Below, in pieces: positions 48,888 through 57,890 of a stretch of DNA of 64,000 bases (the stretch's first letter is position 1; each line of letters begins with the position of its first letter). The notes under the pieces are model-generated. The model worked only from the letters and a program-made list of their open reading frames with translations. It had not been told where the DNA came from and did no database searches. Source of the DNA: Mycobacterium sp. AZCC_0083 (lineage in GTDB: Bacteria; Actinomycetota; Actinomycetes; Mycobacteriales; Mycobacteriaceae); the NCBI RefSeq assembly GCF_014202335.1, contig NZ_JACHGP010000010.1, positions 248,001-312,000 on the forward strand, in the 5' to 3' direction. A program made the translations under genes and the position numbers.

Positions 48888-48901
48888 CGTAACGTGTTCT
48901 A
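48888..48901. promoter_or_regulatory. KstR operator B, hsaA side
   Basis: CGTAACGTGTTCTA, the same site in reverse (TAGAACACGTTA), 62 bp before the hsaA start. With operator A it gives one site for each divergent promoter. Confidence 0.82.
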
Positions 48902-48962
48902 ATCTTCTGACTAGTTCTCGATACTCTAGATATCTAGCCCCGCCGATCCTGGAGGCAAACCA

Positions 48963-50147
48963 GTGACGTCCATTGAACAACGTGACGTGCAGTCCGTCCT
49001 AGATGGCATCGATGATTTGTTGCCGCTCATCAGCAAGCGCGCCCAGGCCACGGAGGATCTCCGCAAGCTTCCCGACGAGACCGTCGCCGAGCTCGACGAG
49101 GTCGGTTTCTTCAAACTGCTGCAGCCCGAACAGTGGGGCGGACTGCACTGCGACCCTGCCGTGTTCTACGAGGCGGTGCGCCGGCTGGGCAGCGCATGTG
49201 GCTCCACCGGTTGGGTCGGCTCGATCCTCGGCGTGCACAACTGGCACCTTGCGCTGTTCGACCAGAAGGCTCAGGACGAGGTCTGGGGCGACGACCCGAC
49301 CGTCCGCATCTCGTCGTCCTACGCCCCGATGGGCGCGGGCACCGTAGTCGACGGCGGCTACCTCGTCAGCGGCTCGTGGAACTGGTCATCGGGCTGCGAT
49401 CACGCCACGTGGGCCTTCCTCGGTGGTCCGGTCATCAAGGACGGCCGTCCCGTCGACTTCGGCAGCTTCCTGATCCCCCGCTCCGAGTACCGCATCGACG
49501 ACGTCTGGCACGTGGTCGGCCTTCGCGGTACCGGCAGCAACACGGTGGTGGTCAAGGACGTGTTCGTGCCGTCGCACCGGTTCCTGTCCTACAAGTCGAT
49601 GAACGACCGCACCGCCGGTGGCCTGCAGAACAACACCGACCCGGTGTACAAGATGCCGTGGGGCACCATCCATCCGACGACCATCTCGGCGCCGATCGTC
49701 GGCATGGCCTATGGCGCCTACGCCGCCCACGTCGAGCACCAGGGCAAGCGGGTGCGCGCCGCATTCGCGGGGGAGAAGTCCAAGGACGATCCGTTCGCGA
49801 AGGTCCGCATCGCGGAGGCGGCCAGCGACATCGACGCCGCGTGGCGCCAGCTGATCGGCAACGTCAGCGACGAGTACGCGTTGCTCAAGGAGGGCAAGGA
49901 GATTCCGTTCGAGCTGCGTGCCCGCGCGCGTCGCGACCAGGTGCGCGCCACCGCCCGCTCGATCTCGTCCGTCGATCGGCTGTTCGAAGCATCGGGTGCC
50001 ACCGCACTGAACAACGACGCTCCCGTGCAACGGTTCTGGCGTGATGCCCATGCCGGGCGAGTGCACGCCGCCAACGAGCCGGAGCGCGCCTACCTCATCT
50101 TCGGCAACAACGAGTTCGGGCTGCCGCCCCAGGACACGATGGTCTGA
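48963..50147 (+). CDS. hsaA: 3-HSA hydroxylase, oxygenase subunit HsaA
   Basis: Flavin-dependent monooxygenase that hydroxylates 3-HSA to the catechol 3,4-DHSA with HsaB. 394 residues from GTG 48963 behind GGAGG. ACAD-like fold with WGG, SGSWNWSSGC and the C-terminal FWRDAHAGRVHAAN segments. First gene of hsaACDB; its TGA shares an A with the hsaD ATG (TGATG). Confidence 0.95.
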   Translation: MTSIEQRDVQSVLDGIDDLLPLISKRAQATEDLRKLPDETVAELDEVGFFKLLQPEQWGGLHCDPAVFYEAVRRLGSACGSTGWVGSILGVHNWHLALFDQKAQDEVWGDDPTVRISSSYAPMGAGTVVDGGYLVSGSWNWSSGCDHATWAFLGGPVIKDGRPVDFGSFLIPRSEYRIDDVWHVVGLRGTGSNTVVVKDVFVPSHRFLSYKSMNDRTAGGLQNNTDPVYKMPWGTIHPTTISAPIVGMAYGAYAAHVEHQGKRVRAAFAGEKSKDDPFAKVRIAEAASDIDAAWRQLIGNVSDEYALLKEGKEIPFELRARARRDQVRATARSISSVDRLFEASGATALNNDAPVQRFWRDAHAGRVHAANEPERAYLIFGNNEFGLPPQDTMV

Positions 50148-51067
50148 TGACTCAGTCTTTATCGACGCCCGAACAAGTCGTAACGTTCGAATCCACCTCG
50201 CGCTACGCGCAGGTCCGCATCGGGGCGAGCGAAGCGACGGGAGAAGCCCGTGACATGCGCCTGCACTACCACGAAGCGGGCGTTGGGAATTCCGAGACGG
50301 TGGTGTTGCTGCACGGTGGCGGACCCGGCGCGTCGAGCTGGTCGAACTTCTCCCGCAACATCGCGGTGCTGGCGCAGCAGTTTCACGTGCTCGCCGTCGA
50401 TCAGCCCGGCTACGGGCACTCCGACAAGCACACCGAACACGAGCAGTACAACCGCTACAGCGCCACCGCGCTGCTGAACCTGTTCGACCATCTCGGCATC
50501 GAACGGGCTGCGCTGGTAGGTAATTCGCTCGGCGGAGGCACCGCGGTGCGGTTCGCCCTCGACAACCCGAAACGTGCCGGCCGGCTGGTGTTGATGGGCC
50601 CCGGCGGACTGAGCGTGAACCTATTCGCGCCCGACCCGACAGAGGGCGTCAAACTGCTCGGCAAGTTCACCGTCGATCCCACGCGCGAGAACATGGAGAA
50701 GTTCCTGCGCATCATGGTCTTCGACCAGAAGCTCGTCACGCCAGAGCTGATCGACGAACGGTTCGCCATCGCCAGCCAGCCCGAGTCGCTTGCCGCCGCC
50801 AAGGCGATGGGAAAGTCGTTCGCAGGCCCCGACTTCGAGCTCGGCATGATGTGGCGTGAGGTGTACAAACTGCGCCAGCCGGTGCTGCTGATCTGGGGCA
50901 GGGAGGATCGGGTCAACCCGCTCGACGGCGCCCTGGTGGCACTCAAGCAGATCCCGCGCGTGCAACTTCACGTGTTCGGGCAGTGCGGGCACTGGGCTCA
51001 GCTGGAGAAGTTCGAGGAATTCAACAAACTGACCGCCGATTTCTTGAGCGGATCCAAGGGGGCCTGA
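50147..51067 (+). CDS. hsaD: 4,9-DSHA hydrolase HsaD
   Basis: Cleaves the meta-cleavage product 4,9-DSHA (C-C hydrolase, MhpC-like). 306 residues, against 291 remembered for M. tuberculosis. Oxyanion HGGGPGASSW; nucleophile GNSLGGG near 125; Asp in WGREDRVNP; His in GQCGHWAQ. Residues 26-37 (IGASEATGEARD), absent in the M. tuberculosis protein, are encoded by the dispersed 20-bp repeat. The fold core starts after it, so activity should be kept. Confidence 0.94.
   Translation: MTQSLSTPEQVVTFESTSRYAQVRIGASEATGEARDMRLHYHEAGVGNSETVVLLHGGGPGASSWSNFSRNIAVLAQQFHVLAVDQPGYGHSDKHTEHEQYNRYSATALLNLFDHLGIERAALVGNSLGGGTAVRFALDNPKRAGRLVLMGPGGLSVNLFAPDPTEGVKLLGKFTVDPTRENMEKFLRIMVFDQKLVTPELIDERFAIASQPESLAAAKAMGKSFAGPDFELGMMWREVYKLRQPVLLIWGREDRVNPLDGALVALKQIPRVQLHVFGQCGHWAQLEKFEEFNKLTADFLSGSKGA
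50223..50242 (+). repeat. Dispersed repeat copy in hsaD
   Basis: GGGCGAGCGAAGCGACGGGA, in frame, identical to the intergenic copy at 32943-32962. Confidence 0.88.
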
Positions 51068-51069
51068 TC

Positions 51070-51969
51070 ATGAGCATGAAGTCCCTTGGCTACCTGCGCA
51101 TCGAGGCCACCGACGTGGGGGCCTGGCGCGAGTACGGCCTCAAGGTGCTCGGCATGGTCGAGGGCAAGGGTACGACCGACGGTGCGTTGTATCTGCGGAT
51201 GGACGAGTTCCCTGCCCGTCTGATCATCGTCCCCGGTGAGCACGACCGGCTGATCCAATCCGGCTGGGAGACAGCCAATGCCGCGGAACTGCAGGACATC
51301 CGCAAGCGGCTCGACGTCGAGGGCACGCCGTACAAGGAGGCCACGGCCGCGGAACTCGCCGAACGCCGGGTCGACGAGATGATCAGGTTCGACGACCCCT
51401 CCGGCAACACCCTGGAGGTGTTCCACGGCGCCGCGCTGGAACACCGCCGTGTCGTCAGCCCGTACGGGCACAAGTTCGTCACCGAGGAGCAGGGGCTCGG
51501 CCACGTGGTGCTGACCACGAAGGACGACGTCGAGTCGCTGCACTTCTACCGCGACGTCCTCGGCTTCAAGCTGCGCGACTCGATGCGGCTGCCACCGCAA
51601 CTCGTCGGAAGGCCTGCCGACGGCCCTCCTGCGTGGCTGCGCTTCTTCGGCGTCAACCCGCGTCATCACAGCCTGGCGTTCATGCCGGGTGAGACCCCAA
51701 GCGGCATAGTCCATCTGATGCTGGAGGTCGGGGAAAGCGACGACGTCGGCCTGTGCCTCGATCGTGCGCTGCGCCGCAAGGTGCCGATGTCGGCCACGCT
51801 CGGCCGCCACGTCAACGACAAGATGCTGTCGTTCTACATGAAGACCCCTGGCGGCTTCGACATCGAATTCGGTTGTGAAGGACTCGAAGTCGAGGACGAC
51901 GACTGGATCGCGAGAGAGAGCACCGCGGTCAGCCTGTGGGGCCACGACTTCACCATCGGCTTCAAGTAG
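51070..51969 (+). CDS. hsaC: 3,4-DHSA extradiol dioxygenase HsaC
   Basis: Fe(II) type I extradiol dioxygenase that opens the catechol ring A. 299 residues from ATG 51070. Two vicinal-oxygen-chelate modules; iron ligands: His in GLGHVVL (about 145), His in HHSLAFM (about 215) and Glu in GGFDIEFG (about 266). Two bases separate it from the hsaD stop. Confidence 0.95.
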   Translation: MSMKSLGYLRIEATDVGAWREYGLKVLGMVEGKGTTDGALYLRMDEFPARLIIVPGEHDRLIQSGWETANAAELQDIRKRLDVEGTPYKEATAAELAERRVDEMIRFDDPSGNTLEVFHGAALEHRRVVSPYGHKFVTEEQGLGHVVLTTKDDVESLHFYRDVLGFKLRDSMRLPPQLVGRPADGPPAWLRFFGVNPRHHSLAFMPGETPSGIVHLMLEVGESDDVGLCLDRALRRKVPMSATLGRHVNDKMLSFYMKTPGGFDIEFGCEGLEVEDDDWIARESTAVSLWGHDFTIGFK

Positions 51970-51975
51970 CCCGGT

Positions 51976-52539
51976 ATGCCTGAGCCGATCGATCCGCGCA
52001 CGTTCCGCCACGTGCTTGGGCAGTTCTGCACGGGCATCACCATCATCACGACGGTGCACGACGACGTGCCCATTGGTTTTGCCTGCCAGTCGTTCGCGGC
52101 GCTGTCGCTCGATCCGCCGCTGGTGTTGTTCTGCCCGACCAAGATGTCGCGGTCTTGGCAGGCGATCGAAGCCAGCGGCAAGTTCTGCGTCAACGTCCTG
52201 CACGAGAATCAGAAGGACGTCTCGGCCCGGTTCGGCTCGAAGGAGCCCGACAAGTTCGGCGGAATCGACTGGAGCCCTTCGGCGCTCGGCTCACCAGTGA
52301 TCGACGGCACGCTCGCGCACATCGACTGCTCGGTGAACTCGGTGCACGACGGTGGCGATCACTTCGTGGTGTTCGGGGCGGTGCACTCGCTTTCCGAGAT
52401 CCCGAAGAAGAAGCCAAGGCCGCTGCTGTTCTACCGCGGCGAGTACACCGGCATCGAACCGGACAAGACCACGCCTGCGCAGTGGCGCGATGACCTCGAG
52501 GCCTTCATCACCACCACCACCGCCGACACCTGGCTTTAG
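51976..52539 (+). CDS. hsaB: Flavin reductase HsaB
   Basis: Supplies reduced flavin to HsaA. 187 residues from ATG 51976. Flavin-reductase-like split barrel: GQFCTGITIITT, FACQSFAALSLDPPLVLF, the VNVLHENQ helix and a DHFVVFG strand. Last gene of the hsaACDB unit; nat, which follows in M. tuberculosis, is absent. Confidence 0.95.
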   Translation: MPEPIDPRTFRHVLGQFCTGITIITTVHDDVPIGFACQSFAALSLDPPLVLFCPTKMSRSWQAIEASGKFCVNVLHENQKDVSARFGSKEPDKFGGIDWSPSALGSPVIDGTLAHIDCSVNSVHDGGDHFVVFGAVHSLSEIPKKKPRPLLFYRGEYTGIEPDKTTPAQWRDDLEAFITTTTADTWL

Positions 52540-52805
52540 ATACACCCGTTCGCGCAGATGTCCGCCGGGGGCGGTACCTCCGCCGGGGGTGGTGGCTCCG
52601 GTAGTGGCGGGGCTGGATCCACCGGTGGCTGCTGCTGGGTGAGGTCGATGTCGCCCTCGAGGTCGGGCGCGATCGGGACGAACCGGCAGATGAAGCTGAC
52701 CGAGAATTCGCAAGGATTGTCGCCGGGGTCGGCGCTCGCTGGGACCGCAAGGAGCACAGCCGCCCCGATGGCACTCACCGCGGCGATCACCGACCTCTTC
52801 AACAT
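52536..52805 (-). CDS. Small secreted Pro-rich protein
   Basis: 89 residues from ATG 52805. Signal peptide ends near 26 (PASADPGD). The mature part has four Cys (CEFSVSFIC and CANGC) and a Pro/Glu-rich middle. Overlaps the hsaB stop by 4 bp. It resembles small mycobacterial exported proteins of unknown function. Confidence 0.7.
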   Translation of the reverse strand: MLKRSVIAAVSAIGAAVLLAVPASADPGDNPCEFSVSFICRFVPIAPDLEGDIDLTQQQPPVDPAPPLPEPPPPAEVPPPADICANGCI

Positions 52806-52923
52806 GGAATCACCTTACTCATGCCCGCGTAGCCCTGTGGCCTCGGTCATATTCCGTCGACCGGATGTCACGGTCGACGCCGCAGTTGATGGAAGACCTG
52901 CCGATCTCGCGCGTCGGTGACGT

Positions 52924-53883
52924 TCAGCGGCCCGGTCCGTCCCCTGTGCGTTCGAGCCGCACGTCCAGCGTCAAATCGCCTGGGCACCCGCCCGTCCGCA
53001 CGGTGCGCTGGGTGCCGGTCAGCAACATGATCGGATCCGGAACCGGTTGCGGCAGTGCGAATTCCCCCGTCAACACCGACGTACCAGGAGCACCGTTGTC
53101 GCATGGCGAGTCGTCAGGTGCGCTGGTGGACGTCCACTTGCCGTCGGCGAAGGTCAGCACCAGCAGGGCCGCCGAGGTCGGCTCGACCAGGTAGCTCAGG
53201 CAGTGCTCACCGCTGCGCACGCAACGGGTGTTTCCGCTGTAGGTCGATGGTGGGTACACCTCGCCGGTCTGCGGGTTGGTCTGGGTCAGGACGTAGTCAC
53301 CCCACAGTGCCGAACCGGGGGACGACGCGCGCGGCTCCTCGGCGGTTGGATCGCCGACCGCGACACCAGCGTCGGCGTCGCCGGTGCGCGACACCGTGAC
53401 TGACTGCGTCGAGTTGTGGCATGCGCCGCCAACCGACGACCTGTTGGTGTACGCGCCGACCAGCGTGCCGTCGGGTCTGGGCTCCAGCGTGTACGTCTGC
53501 CAGCCCTGGACGTCGATCGGATCACCGTTGGGGGTCGTGCACTGCGACGGCACCTCCCGAACCGACACCCAGCGGCCGTCGACCATGTCGAAGACCATCT
53601 TCGGTGGGCGTGGGTCCTCGGCGTCTGGCGGCGCGACTTCTGTTGCGGTGGCGATGCATCCGGCGTCGACGCAGCTGGATCTGGTCACCCATTTGACGGT
53701 GGCGGCGGTGTCGGGAACTTCGACGCCTTGCACGGTGGTCCGCAGACCGAGTTGAGCGCTGAACGTGCCATCGAACGACGACCCCGTAGACGGCGGAGCC
53801 TGAGGAGGCTGCGGGGACGTGCAGGACGCAAGCACCAGGCACGCCGCAGCGGCGCAGGCCCAGGCTCGCGTCCTGGTCGTCAC
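52924..53883 (-). CDS. Lipoprotein of unknown function
   Basis: 319 residues from GTG 53883, signal peptide and lipobox LASC near 18-21. The exported domain is Cys-rich (about nine Cys after the lipid Cys) with repeated beta segments containing WV(S/T) and W(Q)TYTLEP motifs. It vaguely recalls extracytoplasmic domains of mycobacterial lipoproteins and kinases such as LppH, which is uncertain. The start overlaps the lipase stop (GTGA). Confidence 0.72.
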   Translation of the reverse strand: MTTRTRAWACAAAACLVLASCTSPQPPQAPPSTGSSFDGTFSAQLGLRTTVQGVEVPDTAATVKWVTRSSCVDAGCIATATEVAPPDAEDPRPPKMVFDMVDGRWVSVREVPSQCTTPNGDPIDVQGWQTYTLEPRPDGTLVGAYTNRSSVGGACHNSTQSVTVSRTGDADAGVAVGDPTAEEPRASSPGSALWGDYVLTQTNPQTGEVYPPSTYSGNTRCVRSGEHCLSYLVEPTSAALLVLTFADGKWTSTSAPDDSPCDNGAPGTSVLTGEFALPQPVPDPIMLLTGTQRTVRTGGCPGDLTLDVRLERTGDGPGR

Positions 53884-54653
53884 GACGACGCGACCCCGAG
53901 CACGAACTCGATGATGGTGTCCGACACCGCTTGGTGGGTGACGTCGTTGAGGATGTCGTGGCCGCCGCCGTCGATCTCAATGAGCGACAGCGGTTCGACC
54001 TGCTCGGCGTAGGCCTTCAGCGCCCCGACCGGAGCTATCGGATCGTTGGCGCCGTGGACCGCGAGCGTTGGCACGGCCAGCGTAGGCAGCCTCGCTCCGA
54101 AGGTGTCCCAGCCCCTGTCCAACTCGCGCGCGAGTGGTCCGCCGTCCGCGTCGACGAAGGCCAGCGGGTCGTTTTCCATCAAATCGAGGTAGAACGGGTC
54201 GGCCGACAGCTGGCTCGGCGCGATCTCGAACGTGCTGTCGGCGTCGACCAGTCCGGGGACCGGGACCAATGGTGCACCCGAGATCACCCCGGCGCGGTAC
54301 TTGCCGGGGTTGTCGATGAGATTCCACAGGGTGGCGACGGCCCCGAACGAATGGCCCTGCAGGACAAGGGGAATGCCCGGAGTCTCGGCCTTGGCCAGGG
54401 CGGCGAGCTGGTCGGCAAGGCCGACGCTGGCCTCGATCGAACCGAAGTCGCCGCGCTCGCCTGGGCTGAGCCCGTGTCCGAACTGGTCGACGGCCCACAG
54501 GTCGATGTCCGCGGCGTTCAGCGCGAAGCCGTACCGGTGGTAGACGCCGGTGTGCTCGCCGAAGCCGTGCAGGAAGATCACCACGGCGCGTGGGTTGGCG
54601 GCCGCCCAGTGCCGGTAGTACGCCTTGCCGTCATCGGTGTCCAGGAATGGCAT
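53880..54653 (-). CDS. Monoacylglycerol lipase-like hydrolase
   Basis: 257 residues from ATG 54653. Oxyanion FLHGFGEHTGVY; nucleophile elbow GHSFG at about 99-103; acid Asp in GANDPIAP; His in GGGHDILND. Cap-domain region is typical of monoglyceride lipases (Rv0183-like). Cytosolic, as no signal peptide is evident. Coupled to the downstream lipoprotein. Confidence 0.88.
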   Translation of the reverse strand: MPFLDTDDGKAYYRHWAAANPRAVVIFLHGFGEHTGVYHRYGFALNAADIDLWAVDQFGHGLSPGERGDFGSIEASVGLADQLAALAKAETPGIPLVLQGHSFGAVATLWNLIDNPGKYRAGVISGAPLVPVPGLVDADSTFEIAPSQLSADPFYLDLMENDPLAFVDADGGPLARELDRGWDTFGARLPTLAVPTLAVHGANDPIAPVGALKAYAEQVEPLSLIEIDGGGHDILNDVTHQAVSDTIIEFVLGVASS

Positions 54654-54698
54654 GACCCGACTGCACCAGGTGAACCCGTGTCCGCGCAAGAGATCTGC

Positions 54699-55607
54699 TC
54701 ATGGTGTGCCCATGAGGGCGTCCCGCTGCTCCTCCATCCTGGCGCGGATCGCGGCGACGACAGCGGACACCTCGGGCCTGCGCAACGTATCCGGCCTTGT
54801 CACCAGCCAGTAGGTCAACTGAATTGCGACCGCGTCGGGCAGCACTCGGATCAGGTCGTCGTGCCGGTCGGCCATGAAGCACGGCAACAGACCCAGCCCG
54901 GCCGAGGCCCTTGTCGCCTCCACGTGCACGAAGACGTTCGTGGAGGTGACGGACTCCCGCATCGTCGGCGCGAAGCTGCGGGCCAGGTCGAGATCGTCGA
55001 CCTGCAGCATCGAGTCGATGAAGTAGACCAATGGGTGCCCTGCCAGGTCGTTCCGCGATACCGGGGTGCCGTGCTCGATGAGGTAGTCGGCCGAACCGTA
55101 CAAACCCAGCCGGTAATCGCCGAGCCGGATGGCCTCTGCGCGGTGCACCTGGGGTTCGCCGACAACCACCTCGATGTCGAGGCCGGACCGCTGCTGCGTC
55201 GCGCGCCGTGTCGCGGTGACGATCTCGACGGCCACCTTTGGGTGGCGTTTCTGTACGGCGGCCGCGGCTGGCGCGGCGACGTAGGCGCTGAAGCCGTCCG
55301 TCGCCGACATCCGCACGACGCCTTCGAGCGCCCGGCCGCCCGCCGAATCCGCGGATAGCGAGCGCACGGCGGATTCCACGGCCTCGGCGGCGGCCAGTGC
55401 GTCGCGGCCGAGGTCGGTGAGCTCCCAGCCACCTGCCACCCTGGCGAGGAGCCGGCCGCCGATGGACCGTTCCAGTGCGGCGATGCGGCGCGAGATGGTG
55501 GTGTGGTTGATGCCGAGTTCCTCGGCGGCGGTCACGTAGCGGCCGGATCGGCCGACCGCGAGCAGGACCAGCAGGTCGTCGGCGCTGGGCCGGTTGCCCT
55601 GAGTCAT
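54699..55607 (-). CDS. LysR-type regulator
   Basis: 302 residues from ATG 55607. N-terminal winged helix-turn-helix: LLAVGRSGRYVTAAEELGINHTTISRRIAALE segment (residues 15-46). C-terminal substrate-binding fold. Divergent from the transporter and hydroxybutyrate dehydrogenase genes, so it most likely controls those two. A TGCAG-N7-CTGCA repeat lies in the gap. Confidence 0.9.
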   Translation of the reverse strand: MTQGNRPSADDLLVLLAVGRSGRYVTAAEELGINHTTISRRIAALERSIGGRLLARVAGGWELTDLGRDALAAAEAVESAVRSLSADSAGGRALEGVVRMSATDGFSAYVAAPAAAAVQKRHPKVAVEIVTATRRATQQRSGLDIEVVVGEPQVHRAEAIRLGDYRLGLYGSADYLIEHGTPVSRNDLAGHPLVYFIDSMLQVDDLDLARSFAPTMRESVTSTNVFVHVEATRASAGLGLLPCFMADRHDDLIRVLPDAVAIQLTYWLVTRPDTLRRPEVSAVVAAIRARMEEQRDALMGTP

Positions 55608-55618
55608 GTATGCATTTT

Positions 55619-55635
55619 TGCAGATCGGTGCTGCA
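55619..55635. promoter_or_regulatory. Candidate LysR operator
   Basis: TGCAG-N7-CTGCA inverted repeat, 12 bp before the LysR start and 86 bp before the transporter start. An overlapping TGCATTTTTGCA (55611-55622) precedes it. Confidence 0.5.
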
Positions 55636-55720
55636 TGTTTGATCATTGCGGTCGAAGGGAATGTGCGTCGATACTCAGACAGCCTGTGGCGGGCATCACA
55701 ATCCATGGAGGAGCTCGGCG

Positions 55721-57064
55721 ATGAGTACACCCACGGGTCTGCGGCGGGTGGTCGCGGCATCGATGGCGGGCACGGTCGTGGAGTGGTACGAGTTCTTCCT
55801 CTACGGCACCGCGGCCACTCTGGTGTTCAGCAAGGTGTTCTTCTCGGCGGGCACCAGCGAACTCGACGCGATTCTCGCAGCGTTCGTGACCTACGCCGTC
55901 GGCTTCGCAGCGCGACCGCTCGGCGGCATCGTGTTCGGACACTACGGCGACAAGTACGGCCGCAAGAAACTGCTCCAGTTCTCGCTGCTGCTGGTCGGCG
56001 CGGCCACGTTCCTGATGGGTTGTCTGCCGACGTTCGGTCAGATCGGCTATTGGGCGCCCGCGCTGCTCGTCGTGTTGCGCTTCATCCAGGGCTTCGCCGT
56101 CGGCGGCGAGTGGGGCGGCGCCGTGCTTCTGGTGGCCGAGCACAGCCCCAACAAGGAGCGCGGCTTCTGGGCCAGCTGGCCACAGGCCGGGGTTCCCGCG
56201 GGCAACATGCTCGCCACTGTGGTCCTGCTGGTGCTGACGGGGACGCTGTCCGCCGACTCCTTCCTGTCCTGGGGTTGGCGTGTCGCGTTCTGGCTGTCCG
56301 CGGTGGTGGTGCTGGTCGGCTACTACATCAGGACCAAGGTCACCGATGCGCCGATCTTCGTTGCGGCGCAACGAGAGGCCGAGCAGATCAAGGCGACGTC
56401 GTTCAGTGTCGTCGAGGTGCTCAAGCGCTACCCGCGAGGCGTCTTCACCGCGATGGGTCTGCGGTTCGGCGAGAACATCATGTACTACCTGGTGGTCACG
56501 TTCTCCATCACCTATCTGAAGGTGCAGGTGGGCGCAAACACCAGCTCGATCCTGTGGTACCTGCTGGTCGCCCACGCGGTGCACTTCGCGGTCATCCCGC
56601 TGGTGGGCAGGCTCGCCGACCGTTACGGCAGGCGGCCGGTGTACTTCGTGGGTGCCGCACTCGGCGCCAGCTGGGGATTCTTCGCCTTCCCGATGATGAA
56701 CAGCGGGAACTACGTGGTCATCACGGCCTCGGTCACTCTCGGCCTGATGATCCACGCGATCATGTACGCGCCCCAGCCGGCGATCATGGCGGAGATGTTC
56801 CCAACTCGGATGCGTTATTCCGGTGTGTCCCTTGGCTATCAGGTCACCTCGATCGTGGCGGGCTCGCTGGCGCCGATCATCGCGGTGAAGCTGCTGGAGA
56901 TCTACGACTCGTCGGTGCCGATCGCGGTGTACCTGGCCGTGGCTTGTGCCATCACTCTCGTCGCGGTGCTGTTCACCCGCGAGACCAAGGGCATCGACCT
57001 GAAGTCCCTCGACGTCGCCGACGCCGACGAGATGGCCGATCGGCGTCAGGCCGCGGTCGGATGA
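55721..57064 (+). CDS. MHS-family metabolite:H+ symporter
   Basis: 447 residues from ATG 55721. 12 transmembrane helices. MHS signatures: GTVVEWYEFFLYG, the loop motif GHYGDKYGRKK, and RFIQGFAVGGEWGGA. Related carriers take up citrate, alpha-ketoglutarate, shikimate or betaine. Coupling to hydroxybutyrate dehydrogenase suggests import of a short hydroxy acid, which is inference. Confidence 0.88.
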   Translation: MSTPTGLRRVVAASMAGTVVEWYEFFLYGTAATLVFSKVFFSAGTSELDAILAAFVTYAVGFAARPLGGIVFGHYGDKYGRKKLLQFSLLLVGAATFLMGCLPTFGQIGYWAPALLVVLRFIQGFAVGGEWGGAVLLVAEHSPNKERGFWASWPQAGVPAGNMLATVVLLVLTGTLSADSFLSWGWRVAFWLSAVVVLVGYYIRTKVTDAPIFVAAQREAEQIKATSFSVVEVLKRYPRGVFTAMGLRFGENIMYYLVVTFSITYLKVQVGANTSSILWYLLVAHAVHFAVIPLVGRLADRYGRRPVYFVGAALGASWGFFAFPMMNSGNYVVITASVTLGLMIHAIMYAPQPAIMAEMFPTRMRYSGVSLGYQVTSIVAGSLAPIIAVKLLEIYDSSVPIAVYLAVACAITLVAVLFTRETKGIDLKSLDVADADEMADRRQAAVG

Positions 57065-57807
57065 CCGACCTGGCCGGCCGCACCGCCCTGGTCACCGGCG
57101 GTGCGAGCGGGATCGGCGCGGCCTGTGCGCGGGAACTCGCAGGCAGGGGTGCCGCCGTTGTCGTAGCCGACGTGGACGAAGGGGCGGCCAAGGCGCTCGC
57201 GAAGGAGATCGGTGGAAGTGCCTGGGCGATAGACCTTCTCGACGTGGGTGCCCTCGAGGAGCTGGTGCTGGAGACCGACGTCCTCGTCAACAATGCGGGC
57301 GTGCAGTGCGTCGCCCCGATCACCGAGTTCAGCCCGGAGCGCTTCCGATCGATGCTCGCGTTGATGGTCGAGGCGCCGTTCCTGTTGATCCGTGCCGCAT
57401 TGCCGCACATGTTCGCGCAGCGGTTCGGCCGGATCGTCAACGTCTCGTCGGTGCACGGCATTCGGGCCTCCGAGTACAAGGTGGCTTACGTGACGGCCAA
57501 GCACGGCCTTGAGGGGCTGTCCAAGGTGACTGCGCTTGAAGGCGGGCCGCACGGCGTCACAAGCAACTGCGTCAACCCCGGTTACGTCCGAACCCCGTTG
57601 GTGGCCAAGCAGATCGCCGACCAGGCCCGCACCCACGGTGTCCCCGAGCAGGAGGTCGTCGAGACGATTCTGCTGTCCGAAAGTGCGATCAAGCGGCTGG
57701 TGGAACCCGAGGAGGTCGCGGCTCTGGTGGGCTTTCTGGCCTCACCGGATGCCGGCATGGTGACTGGCGCGTCGTACACGATGGATGGTGGCTGGAGTGC
57801 ACGGTAG
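57061..57807 (+). CDS. 3-hydroxybutyrate dehydrogenase-like SDR
   Basis: 248 residues from ATG 57061, overlapping the transporter (ATGA). TGGASGIGAA near 13-22, NNAGVQ near 79, active site YVTAK in KVAYVTAKHGLEGLSK. The last motif is the hydroxybutyrate dehydrogenase form. It likely makes acetoacetate from D-3-hydroxybutyrate with NAD, and works with the linked transporter. Confidence 0.85.
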   Translation: MTDLAGRTALVTGGASGIGAACARELAGRGAAVVVADVDEGAAKALAKEIGGSAWAIDLLDVGALEELVLETDVLVNNAGVQCVAPITEFSPERFRSMLALMVEAPFLLIRAALPHMFAQRFGRIVNVSSVHGIRASEYKVAYVTAKHGLEGLSKVTALEGGPHGVTSNCVNPGYVRTPLVAKQIADQARTHGVPEQEVVETILLSESAIKRLVEPEEVAALVGFLASPDAGMVTGASYTMDGGWSAR

Positions 57808-57890
57808 CAGCCGGGTATCGTCCACTTCTGCGTCATGGCTGTGGCTACGCGCGTCGTGAGCGACCCTGCTGCAGAACTCGCGCTGGTGAT

